DNA of 64,000 bases from Lichenicoccus sp964247695. GTDB taxonomy: Bacteria > Pseudomonadota > Alphaproteobacteria > Acetobacterales > Acetobacteraceae. The position numbers were made by a program, and so were the translations under genes. The stretch is from contig CAXTVI010000014.1 in assembly GCA_964247695.1 (NCBI GenBank), positions 1-64,000 of the forward strand. The letters run 5' to 3'. Positions 43,798 to 51,769 of this stretch are shown one piece after another. Position 1 is the stretch's first letter. Each line of letters starts with the position of its first letter. The notes below the pieces were generated by a model. The model was not told the origin of the DNA. It made no database searches and saw only the letters and a list, made by a program, of their open reading frames with translations.

Positions 43798-44243
43798 GCA
43801 GTCGATACGGGCTCGAGATCCGCGGCGCCGGCCTGCAGGAGGCGGCCGGGGTGTCGGAGTTGCTGGGCCTGGCAGGGATCGAGATCGCGTCGCAGGACGT
43901 CGGGCAGCGTCTGGAGGCGATCAGACAGGGCAGCGGGACCGCCCTGGTCGCGCTGGCCTGGGGACCGCCGAGCGGGATCGTGGTGCTGCACTGGTACCGG
44001 ACGCTGCGGTCCGCAACCCCGGTGGCGCAGATCAGCCTGCTGCTGGTGGCGCCCGACGAGCGCCGCCGCGGCATCGGTCGGCTGCTGGTGAAGGCGGCTG
44101 CACAGGCGGCCCGTAGCGCCGGCTGCGACGTACTGGAGGTAGCCACGACCGCCGGGCAGCCCGGCCTGACCGGCTTCTGCCTGGCCACCGGCTTCACCGT
44201 CGCCGGCGCATGCTACCTGCGGCCCCTGCGCAAGGGCGGTTGA
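43746..44243 (+). CDS. GNAT-family N-acetyltransferase
   Basis: A protein of up to 165 residues. The acetyl-CoA-binding core is ISLLLVAPDERRRGIGRLLVKAAAQAARSAGC, with the R/Q-x-x-G-x-G/A motif, and the fold ends in GFTVAGACYLRPL. ATG 43746 overlaps the VOC gene by 52 bases, and no internal start with a good site is evident. The substrate is unknown. The gene ends five bases from the convergent PhyH gene. Confidence 0.8.
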   Translation: MRGSAGRIVRGHRHGSLSSRYGLEIRGAGLQEAAGVSELLGLAGIEIASQDVGQRLEAIRQGSGTALVALAWGPPSGIVVLHWYRTLRSATPVAQISLLLVAPDERRRGIGRLLVKAAAQAARSAGCDVLEVATTAGQPGLTGFCLATGFTVAGACYLRPLRKGG

Positions 44244-44247
44244 CCGG

Positions 44248-45441
44248 TCAGGCCAGACGGTTGCGGGCCTGACGGTCTATGGCCTCGTCGAACGCGGCAA
44301 TCGACCAGCCCTCGGCCAGTGCCCGCCGCATCAGTGTGGCCTGGCTGTCCGGCGCCAGGCCGCCGACCGGCGGGTCGCGGTCGAGGTTGGTCGGGAACGC
44401 GTAGCCCTCTGCGCAGGCCGCGATGGCGTTGGCAGCCTCGGTCTCTGACAACCTCCCGCCGGCGCGCAGCAAGAGCAGAGCGGGGTAGAGCGCCTGGCTC
44501 ATGCGGGTCCGGTCGACCGTCTCCATCGCGCGGCCATAGGCGGACGAGACCTGCAGCAGGTTGGCCATGCGCCGGATGTCGGTAGAGCGGTTATGTCCGG
44601 CGGCGTGGAACAGGGCAGGGTTGAAGAACACCGCGTCGCCCTTGCCGAGCTGCAACTGGACATGGTGCGCCTCGAAATAGTCCCGGAACTCCGGCCGACC
44701 GGTCGCAAGATAGCCCGGCTCGTAGCCCTGCGAATATGGCAGGTACAGCGTCGGACCGCTTTCCGGCGGCATGTCGCAATGCGCCACCGCGCCCTGCAGG
44801 GTCAGCAACGGCGACATCCGGTGGACGTGCGCCGGATAGCGCTCGATCGCCGCCGGCGACTGGAAGCCGAGATGGTAGTCGCGATGCGCCGCCTGCGCGG
44901 CACCCCCGGGATTGACGCAGTTGACCTGCGAGGTGACCTGGTACGCCGGCCCGAGCCAGGCCTCGCTGACCAGCGCGATCGCCTCGTTGCCGTAATATGC
45001 TGCGAACAGTTCCGGATCGCGCAGGCAGAGCTTTTCCAGCGCGTTCCAGACCCGGTCGTTGGCACCGGGCCGGGCGAAATGGTCGGCGGCGACGCGGCCG
45101 GCTTCGCGCTCGGCCGCGATCATCTCGCCGAAGCGCGCGGTCGCCGCATCGATCACCGCGAGGTCGGCGAAGGCGTGCCGGAAGGCGACGATGCCGGGGC
45201 CGTCCAGCATCGCGTCCGACCATTCGGCGAGCAGGGTCCGCCGGGCCTCCGCGTCCTCGGCCGCCCGCCGGATCGCCGCGCCATCATAGACCGGCACGTT
45301 GCCGGCGATCTCGGCCGCGAGCGGATAGTCGGCGGCTTCGGTGACGCGCGATTGCAGGCGCCCGAACTCCTCGATGTCGCAATCAGCTTCCCGCAGCCAA
45401 CGGCGTCGCCGCCGGATCTCTGGCAGGTTGTCGGCCTTCAT
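44248..45441 (-). CDS. Phytanoyl-CoA dioxygenase (PhyH)-family protein
   Basis: A 397-residue putative Fe(II)/2-oxoglutarate oxygenase. GGAGAAG lies upstream of ATG 45441. The Fe facial-triad HxD is in AAHRDYHLGFQ, with the distal His and 2-oxoglutarate Arg region in FFNPALFHAAGHNRSTD. PESGPTLYLPYSQ is a PhyH-like turn. Members hydroxylate small molecules or lipids; substrate and pathway are not visible from the neighbours. Confidence 0.8.
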   Translation of the reverse strand: MKADNLPEIRRRRRWLREADCDIEEFGRLQSRVTEAADYPLAAEIAGNVPVYDGAAIRRAAEDAEARRTLLAEWSDAMLDGPGIVAFRHAFADLAVIDAATARFGEMIAAEREAGRVAADHFARPGANDRVWNALEKLCLRDPELFAAYYGNEAIALVSEAWLGPAYQVTSQVNCVNPGGAAQAAHRDYHLGFQSPAAIERYPAHVHRMSPLLTLQGAVAHCDMPPESGPTLYLPYSQGYEPGYLATGRPEFRDYFEAHHVQLQLGKGDAVFFNPALFHAAGHNRSTDIRRMANLLQVSSAYGRAMETVDRTRMSQALYPALLLLRAGGRLSETEAANAIAACAEGYAFPTNLDRDPPVGGLAPDSQATLMRRALAEGWSIAAFDEAIDRQARNRLA

Positions 45442-45793
45442 GGCGTCTTCTCCGTGCTGTGCCCGATGCCCTGAGTGGAACCATAACGCCCCGCGCGGTC
45501 CGCGCCTCGCCGAACTCACGAAAACCACCATACTGGCCGTCGCTCCGGCGAAGGACCCGAGAGACGTGCGCGGTCAGGTCGTCTATGACCGCTGCGTAAG
45601 CCTGATCGAGACCCGGCAGGCCTTGGAGCGCTCTTGTCTATGCCGGTCGCGGCGAGGCGATCGGGCTATCGGAACAAGGTAGCAACGACCGGTGTTCCTG
45701 GTTTCATCCCGAAGAGCAGCTGAATCACCTTCAGATAGCCGGCGTGCGACGACGCCGCTATTCGAAACCCGATGAGCAGGGGGATGCCACGCC

Positions 45794-45901
45794 GTGCCTG
45801 GAAACGAGCTCAGAGGAGCCCCCGATCGCCACTGGGCCGCGGCCGACGCGAACGACTTCGACGGCGAGCACGCGATCTACCGGGAGGATGCCCTGCTTTA
45901 A
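45794..45901 (+). pseudogene. NTF2/SnoaL-like protein, N-terminal fragment only
   Basis: From GTG 45794 the frame reads …PDRHWAAADANDFDGEHAIYREDALL, then stops at TAA 45899-45901. This is the conserved beginning of a small NTF2-like family (RHWaAsdAnDFe.EHaiYredAvleYPqSGer…); the stop falls where E-Y-P-Q would follow. The convergent channel-like gene starts immediately after, so the remainder is missing. From 45442 to 45793 I see no gene. Confidence 0.5.
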
Positions 45902-46596
45902 TGGGTGCGAGAGATGTGCAGCCCGACCAGCCGCGACAGCAGGATTGCCGGGAACAGTTGGCCCGTGATCGTCTGCAGGTCGGAGAGGCTGGTCGCGAAA
46001 GGCGATTCCGGCGTGATGCCGCTGTTGCCGATCGCGGTCATGGTCGAGAAACTGAAATGGATCATCGTCGATGCATGATGCTTGCCCGGATCGGGCAGAC
46101 CGGTGAATGCACCGGGGATGGTCATGTCCAGGCCGGAATAGGCGACTGCGAACAGCAGCCCGACATTGAGATAGATGAAGACGGCGCCGGCGATCCGGTG
46201 GTGGTTGACGTCGCCCGGCCCGAACACCGCGCGCGCCATCGCCGCGGTCACCAGCAGGTTGTAGGCGAACACCATGGCGAGCGTGGTCGCCTGCGGCAGC
46301 AGGCCGGGCAGCAACCGGGCCAGCAGCGGGACCGCGAAGCTGGCGGCGAGGGTCAGGCGCAGCCACGCCGACTTCGCCAGCAGCCCGATCGCCACCGCGG
46401 CCAGGATGAACTGCAGCAGCACCACCACGCTGCGGTCGGCGTCGCCGGCGCCGAGTGCCGGGATCGCGACGAACAGCACGATGATGTCCAGCGCCAGCAT
46501 CAGGCTGAACTGCCAGCCCGGCTCGCGGGCCAGCAGCGAGCGCCGCACGCTGCCCGCGGCGCGCGACGGCATCGACGGTGCGTCCGTCTGCGTCAC
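45898..46596 (-). CDS. Channel-like membrane protein with non-canonical pore segment
   Basis: A 232-residue protein with five or six hydrophobic segments. The C-terminal third resembles two-segment K+ channel modules: MIHFSFSTMTAIGNSGITPESPFATSLSDLQTITGQLFPAILLSRLVGL matches the usual HFSFvTlTTtGYGDi.P..p.a.sLa.lE.i.GqLy.a.LlarLV. The filter T-x-G-Y-G-D reads T-A-I-G-N-S-G. GTG 46596 overlaps the upstream stop (GTGA). Ion selectivity cannot be predicted. Confidence 0.6.
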   Translation of the reverse strand: MTQTDAPSMPSRAAGSVRRSLLAREPGWQFSLMLALDIIVLFVAIPALGAGDADRSVVVLLQFILAAVAIGLLAKSAWLRLTLAASFAVPLLARLLPGLLPQATTLAMVFAYNLLVTAAMARAVFGPGDVNHHRIAGAVFIYLNVGLLFAVAYSGLDMTIPGAFTGLPDPGKHHASTMIHFSFSTMTAIGNSGITPESPFATSLSDLQTITGQLFPAILLSRLVGLHISRTH

Positions 46597-47021
46597 ATCG
46601 CGACGTGCCTGTCGGTGATCAGGGCGCAGCCGGCGATCAGCCAGCGTCCGTCCGGCTCGTGCTGCATCGAATACAGCCCCTGAGAGGCGTCGCCATCGGG
46701 CCCGAAGAACTCGACCTTCTGCACCAGGATGCCGGCCTGACCGGGATCCGGCTCCAGGCTGCCGAAGCTGTACGAGCGCGGCCGGAACACCGCGGGATAC
46801 GCCGACCGCACCATGGCGATGAAATGCGGCGCATCGGGGAAGTGCGCGCGGATCCCGGGGGCGGCATAGCTGTAGGCAGCCGGCGCGTCATTGCGGCGGA
46901 ACGCCTGGATCTGCGCGGTGATCACGCCACGGATCGCAAGCTGTTCGGAAGCGTCGACCGGGTCGGCATGGGCCAGGCCTGCGTGAGCCACCACCAGGAA
47001 AAGCCCCACAATCCAGCGCAT
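46593..47021 (-). CDS. DUF4864 exported protein
   Basis: A 142-residue protein with a signal peptide (MRWIVGLFLVVAHAGLAHA). The mature part (IRGVITAQIQAFRRNDAPAAYSYAAPGIRAHFPDA…FIAMVRSAYPAVFRP…YSFG) is the DUF4864 family, a periplasmic NTF2-like fold of unknown function. It is coupled by a GTGA overlap to the channel-like gene downstream, so they are probably co-expressed. Confidence 0.85.
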   Translation of the reverse strand: MRWIVGLFLVVAHAGLAHADPVDASEQLAIRGVITAQIQAFRRNDAPAAYSYAAPGIRAHFPDAPHFIAMVRSAYPAVFRPRSYSFGSLEPDPGQAGILVQKVEFFGPDGDASQGLYSMQHEPDGRWLIAGCALITDRHVAM

Positions 47022-47035
47022 CGAAACCCCCGGCT

Positions 47036-48022
47036 CTATGTGCGTAGCGCGCTGCCGCGTCCGTAGATCAGCAGCATCACGAAGATCACCATGCCATAGA
47101 TGATCTGGCGGCCGGCATCCGGCATCTGCATCACCGCCAGCATGCTCTGCAGCAGCACGATCAGGATGGTGCCGGCGATGGTGCCGCTATAGCGGCCGCG
47201 ACCGCCCATGATGGAGGTGCCACCGAGCACCACGGCGGCGATCGCCGGCAGCAGGTAGATGTCGCCCATGCCCTGGTAGGCCTTGCCGGCATAGCCGGTG
47301 ACCAGCAGGCCGGCGAGCGCGCTGGCGCAGCCGGCGAGCGTGAAGCAGCCGAGCACCACGCGCCGCACCGGCATGCCCGACATGTACGCCGCGCGCTCGC
47401 GGTTGCCGATCGCATAGACCGCGCGGCCGAACGGCGTCACGCGCAGGAGCACGGTGACCAGCAGGCCGACCAGCGCCCAGATCGGGATCGCGTTGGCGAC
47501 CCCCGGGATCAGGTGGCCGCCGGACAGCGTGCGGGCGACTGCCGGCGCGGTGGAGGGGGGCGCCGAACCGCCGGTGTAAAGCACCATCAGGCCCTGCAGC
47601 ACCGCATTCACCCCGAGCGTGAAGATCATCGAGGGGATGCGCAGGTAGGCGACGCCAAGGCCGTTCACGCACCCGATCGCCCCGCCCACGGCAAGTGCGA
47701 TCGGCAATGCCAGGATGCCGCCCGCGCCGCTGTTGCCGGCAAGCCCGGTCGAGACCATGGCGGCGGTGGCCACCGTCCACGGCACCGACAGGTCGATATG
47801 GCCGAGAAGGATCACCAGCATCGCGCCGGACGCCACGATGCCCAGAAAGGCGGCGCTCTGCAGCTGCTGGACCAGGTAGTGCGGCGAGACGACGCTCGGG
47901 TTGAACACCGCGCCGATCGCCAGGATCGCCAGGATGCAGAGGCTGGCGGCGAACAGCGGCAGGTCGACGTGGCGCGCAAAGGCCGCGCGCGCGGCAGAGC
48001 CTTGCGCAGGGGTGCCGCTCAC
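47036..48022 (-). CDS. Sugar ABC transporter permease 2 (RbsC/YjfF type)
   Basis: A 328-residue inner-membrane permease with about ten hydrophobic segments. IDLSVPWTVATAAMVSTGLAGNSG and GRAVYAIGNRERAAYMSGMPVRR are the conserved cytoplasmic loops of the ribose/galactose family. GTG 48022 overlaps the upstream permease stop. It is the last gene of a minus-strand transporter operon that runs from 51648. Confidence 0.9.
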   Translation of the reverse strand: MSGTPAQGSAARAAFARHVDLPLFAASLCILAILAIGAVFNPSVVSPHYLVQQLQSAAFLGIVASGAMLVILLGHIDLSVPWTVATAAMVSTGLAGNSGAGGILALPIALAVGGAIGCVNGLGVAYLRIPSMIFTLGVNAVLQGLMVLYTGGSAPPSTAPAVARTLSGGHLIPGVANAIPIWALVGLLVTVLLRVTPFGRAVYAIGNRERAAYMSGMPVRRVVLGCFTLAGCASALAGLLVTGYAGKAYQGMGDIYLLPAIAAVVLGGTSIMGGRGRYSGTIAGTILIVLLQSMLAVMQMPDAGRQIIYGMVIFVMLLIYGRGSALRT

Positions 48023-49002
48023 CGGAAGCTCTCCAGCCGGTTGCGGTTGCGCAGCAGCGGGATCGCCCCGAGGCTGACCGCGGCCAGCAGGATCAGGCCC
48101 TGGAACAGCGGCTGCCACAGCGGCGAGGCCGCCAGCACGAACAGCAGGTCGCCGATGGTGCGCAGGATGAAGGCGCCGATCACCGAGCCGACCAGACCTC
48201 CGATGCCGCCGAACAGCGAGGTGCCGCCGATCACCACGGAGGCGATCGAATTGAGCGTGAGGTCGCCGGCCTGGATCGCGCTGGCCTGCGCACTTTCCGC
48301 AATCAGGGTCAGCAGCAGCCCGGCGATGCTGGCCAGGATGCCGCTCAGCACGTAGGCGCAGGCCTTGGAGCGGCCGACCCTGACGCCGGACATGTAGGCG
48401 GCCGCCTCTGCCGAGCCCACCGCGTAGACGCCACGCCCGATCAGGGAGCGCCGGAACGGCAGCCAGAACAGCAGCAGCACTCCCAGCAGCAGCAGCAGCG
48501 ACGTCGGGATGCCATGGACGTCGCCGGTGAGCGCGCTGGCGAAATCGTCGTTGATGTCGCCGCCCGGCTCCGGCCGCAGCAGCAGCGACAGGCCGTAGAA
48601 GATCGAGCTGGTGGCAAGCGTCGCGATGATCGGCTGCAGCCGGCCCCACACGACCGCCACCGCATTGAAGCCGCCGGCCAGCGCGCCGGCGGCCAACGTC
48701 GCCGCCACGCCGCCGGCGAGCGAGAGGCCGCTGCCGCCGAGCAGCGTGGAGGCAAGGCAGTTGGCGAGCACGGCGATGGCGCCGACCGAGAGGTCGATGC
48801 CGCCGGTCAGCACCGGCAGCGTCTGCGCGCAGGCGATCAGGGCGAGCAGCACGCCCTTGTTCGAAGCGGTCACCAGGGTGCCGACCGTGATCCCGCGCGG
48901 CTGCAGCGCCAGGTAGAGGATGAACATGACGGCGAACACCGCGGCCGCCAGCAACGGGATCGCGTTGTGCCGGACGAACAGCCGGAGGTCGGCGGACCTC
49001 AT
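48019..49002 (-). CDS. Sugar ABC transporter permease 1 (RbsC type)
   Basis: A 327-residue permease with about ten hydrophobic segments, including TGGIDLSVGAIAVLANC and GRGVYAVGSAEAAAYMSGVRVGR. ATG 49002 overlaps the stop of the ATPase gene (TGATG). Two different permeases, as here, are typical of the YtfT/YjfF-type furanose transporters, which form heterodimers. Confidence 0.92.
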   Translation of the reverse strand: MRSADLRLFVRHNAIPLLAAAVFAVMFILYLALQPRGITVGTLVTASNKGVLLALIACAQTLPVLTGGIDLSVGAIAVLANCLASTLLGGSGLSLAGGVAATLAAGALAGGFNAVAVVWGRLQPIIATLATSSIFYGLSLLLRPEPGGDINDDFASALTGDVHGIPTSLLLLLGVLLLFWLPFRRSLIGRGVYAVGSAEAAAYMSGVRVGRSKACAYVLSGILASIAGLLLTLIAESAQASAIQAGDLTLNSIASVVIGGTSLFGGIGGLVGSVIGAFILRTIGDLLFVLAASPLWQPLFQGLILLAAVSLGAIPLLRNRNRLESFR

Positions 49003-50528
49003 GCGGCCTGCGTGCCTGTGGGATGGATATCGAGCGCGCTGGCGATGATCGCCTCCTCGGTGATACCGTCGCCGGTCAGCGTGCGGACGATACGCCCGCC
49101 ATAGAAGATCGCCACCCGCTCGCACAGACCGATCAGCTCGTGATAGTCGGTCGAGTACAGCAGGATCGCGCAGCCGCCGTCGGCGAGTTCGCGCAGCAGC
49201 CGGTAGATCTCCTGCTTGGTGCCGACATCGATGCCACGGGTCGGGTCGCACAGCAGCAGGATGCGCGGCTTGTCGAGCAGCCACTTGCCGATCACCACCT
49301 TCTGCTGGTTGCCGCCGGACAGGGTCGCCACCGGCAGCTCGGGCACCGCCTTGATCTGCATGCGCCGGATGATCTCGCCGACGGCGCCCCGCTCCCGGGC
49401 GCGGTCCAGCAGCGGTCCACGGCACCAGCGCGACAGCGTGGCCGCGGTCAGGTTGTCGGCGACCGACATCGCCAGCATCAGCCCCTCGGTCTTGCGGTCC
49501 TCCGGGATCAGCGCGATCCCGAGCGGCGCGGTCTTGGCGGCGAGCGGGCTGCCCGGCGCCACCTGCTTGCCGTCGACGCGGATCTCGCCGGTGCATCCCG
49601 CCAGGCCGCCGAACAGCGCGAGCAGGAACTCGCGCTGGCCCTGGCCGTCGAGGCCGCCCAGCCCGAGGATCTCTCCCGGTGCAACCTCGAGGCTGATGCC
49701 GCGCAGTCGGTCCTCCCAGCCAAGCTCGTGCGTGCTCAGGATCGGCGCGCGCGGCGCCGATGGGGCAGGGGGGCGCGGCGGGAACACCTGGCTCACCTCG
49801 CGGCCGATCATCATGCGCACGATCTCGTCCTCGCCATGCGCGTGGATGTCGAAGCTCGCCACATGGCGCCCGTTGGTGAACACCGAGCAGGTGTCTGCGA
49901 GCGCCCGGATCTCGTGCATGCGGTGCGAGATGTAGAGGATGCACATCCCCTCGGAGCGCAGGCGCAGCAGCAGGTCGCTGAGCCGGCCGACATCCTCCGC
50001 GGTGAGCGCCGACGTCGCCTCGTCCAGGATCAGCAGCTTCGGGTCGCGCCCGAGCGCCTTGGCGATCTCCACCATCTGCCGGCGCGACAGCGGCAGGTCG
50101 CGCACCCGCGCGCGCGGATCGATGCCCTCGACACCGACGCGCGCCAGCAACGCCTCGGCCTGCCGATATTGCGCCCGGCTGTCGATCAGCCCGAACCGGC
50201 GCGGCGGGGACACCAGCCCGATATTGTCGGCGACGCTGAGGTCCGGGATCAGGGAGAGTTCCTGGAACACGCAGACGATGCCGCGCGCCTGCGCCTCGAG
50301 CGGGTCATGGAAACGAACCGGCGCACCGTCGAGCAGCAACTCGCCCTCGTCCGGCTGCACCACGCCGGCGATCACCTTGATCAGCGTGCTCTTGCCGGCG
50401 CCGTTCTCGCCCAGCACCGCATGGATCGAGCCGCGCTCGCAGCGCAGGTTGCCGTCGGCGAGGGCGGTGACGGCGCCGTAGCGCTTGACCACGTGCCGCA
50501 ACTCAAGCAGCGGCACATGTGCGCTCAT
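48999..50528 (-). CDS. Sugar ABC transporter ATP-binding protein (two ABC domains)
   Basis: A 509-residue protein with two fused ATPase domains, as in RbsA/MglA/YtfR. The first has Walker A LGENGAGKSTLIKVI and signature LPLSRRQMVEIAKAL. The second has a degenerate Walker A (GLGGLDGQGQREFL) and signature TLSGGNQQKVVIGKWL. Domain 1 should be the active one, the usual situation in this group. It drives import with the two permeases and binding protein. Confidence 0.95.
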   Translation of the reverse strand: MSAHVPLLELRHVVKRYGAVTALADGNLRCERGSIHAVLGENGAGKSTLIKVIAGVVQPDEGELLLDGAPVRFHDPLEAQARGIVCVFQELSLIPDLSVADNIGLVSPPRRFGLIDSRAQYRQAEALLARVGVEGIDPRARVRDLPLSRRQMVEIAKALGRDPKLLILDEATSALTAEDVGRLSDLLLRLRSEGMCILYISHRMHEIRALADTCSVFTNGRHVASFDIHAHGEDEIVRMMIGREVSQVFPPRPPAPSAPRAPILSTHELGWEDRLRGISLEVAPGEILGLGGLDGQGQREFLLALFGGLAGCTGEIRVDGKQVAPGSPLAAKTAPLGIALIPEDRKTEGLMLAMSVADNLTAATLSRWCRGPLLDRARERGAVGEIIRRMQIKAVPELPVATLSGGNQQKVVIGKWLLDKPRILLLCDPTRGIDVGTKQEIYRLLRELADGGCAILLYSTDYHELIGLCERVAIFYGGRIVRTLTGDGITEEAIIASALDIHPTGTQAA

Positions 50529-50538
50529 TGCGGCGTGC

Positions 50539-51648
50539 TCATTTCCCGGAAGCGCCGAGGATGTCCTTGGCGCCGAGATTGATCGAGCAGACCGGGAAGT
50601 CGCTGGCGGCGAAGAAGGTGTCGCTCACGTCCGGGAAATAATTCCTGCCCGCCACCAGCGTCTTGTAGTTCGCCACCGGGATCGGCACCGAGATCTCCTG
50701 CGGCAGGGCCTTGCCGTCCAGCGCGGAGAGTGCGGCCTTGAGCGCCACCGCGACCAGCGCCGGGGACTGGCCGGCGCTCTCGCCGAGCAGTCCGTCCTTG
50801 GCGTGTGCCACGATCAGCTTGCGGAACCCGTTCTCGCCTTCGCCGTCGATCGGCATGAAGCCCTTGCCCGCATCCATCACCGCATGCGTGACACCGATGG
50901 TGCCGCCCTGGGTGTAGATGCCGTCGAAGTTGCCGTGCACGGCGAGCGCGTCGGCCACCGCCTTCTGCGAGGTTCCGTCGTCCCAGTTGCCGACCACCTC
51001 GGTGATCTGCAGGCCGGGATCGGCGGCCATCGCCGCACGGAAGCCCTCGTGCCGGTCGCGGTCGACGCTGTTGCCCGGCACGCCGCGCACCTCCAGCACC
51101 GACTTCTTTGCCTTCATGGTCTGGTTGAGCCAGTCGCCCATCATCTGGCCCATCGCGCGCTGGTCCTGGTTGACCTGGATCAGGTCGGTCTCCTTGCCGG
51201 TGCGGTCGAAGGTATTGTCGAAGCTCACGATCAGCACCCCGGCCTTCTGCGCGCGGCGCAGCACCGGCTTGAACGCGGTCGGGCTGTTGGCATCGATCAG
51301 GATGGCGTCGAAGCCGGCATTGATGAAGTTGTCCATCGCCGCGATCTGCGCCGAGACGTCGGTGCCGACGCTGACGATGCGCAGCTCCTTGATCTGCTTG
51401 GCGATGTCGGGCTGCGCCGCGTAGGCGCGCAGCGTCTGGATCATCTGCACGCGCCAGCCATTGCCGATGAAGCCGTTGGCAAACGCGATCCGGTACGGAC
51501 CGGTCTTGGCCGGAAGCTGGATCGTGGCGGCATCCGAGGGAGCGGGATGGAAGCATTCCGGCTCATAGGTCGCGGCGCGCGCCGGAACCGCAGACCATGC
51601 AAAGGCGCCGCCGGCCAGCAGGCAGGCAGCCAGGTTCCAGATCCTCAT
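50539..51648 (-). CDS. Periplasmic sugar-binding protein of the ABC transporter
   Basis: A 369-residue protein. ATG 51648 is chosen because GAGGG lies eight bases upstream; ATG 51657 is in frame. The signal peptide is MRIWNLAACLLAGGAFAWSAVPARA. The type I periplasmic binding fold (YRIAFANGFIGNGWRVQMIQTL…DAILIDANSPTAFKPVLRRAQKAGV…SVDRDRHEGFRAAM) matches the RbsB/YtfQ cluster. The ligand cannot be read from the sequence. It is the first gene of the transporter operon; no regulator is adjacent. Confidence 0.9.
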   Translation of the reverse strand: MRIWNLAACLLAGGAFAWSAVPARAATYEPECFHPAPSDAATIQLPAKTGPYRIAFANGFIGNGWRVQMIQTLRAYAAQPDIAKQIKELRIVSVGTDVSAQIAAMDNFINAGFDAILIDANSPTAFKPVLRRAQKAGVLIVSFDNTFDRTGKETDLIQVNQDQRAMGQMMGDWLNQTMKAKKSVLEVRGVPGNSVDRDRHEGFRAAMAADPGLQITEVVGNWDDGTSQKAVADALAVHGNFDGIYTQGGTIGVTHAVMDAGKGFMPIDGEGENGFRKLIVAHAKDGLLGESAGQSPALVAVALKAALSALDGKALPQEISVPIPVANYKTLVAGRNYFPDVSDTFFAASDFPVCSINLGAKDILGASGK

Positions 51649-51769
51649 CGATTTCATCCCTCGTGCACCCCGGTCTTCGCACCGGCTTGATTGCGCTAGC
51701 ATGCCGCAGCCGGGTTCGGGTTGTCCATGCGGCCGGAGCTCCCCGGTTTTACGGCCGGGTCCGGGGGTC

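Noticed and set aside
45442..45793. Possible further gene remnants upstream of the NTF2-like fragment
   Set aside because: Short frames such as the one around 45566-45680 have no recognisable family pattern or ribosome site.
45829..45835. GCCACTG as a possible cobalamin-riboswitch hallmark
   Set aside because: It lies within the NTF2-like fragment, encodes conserved residues there, and has no surrounding riboswitch structure or B12-related gene.
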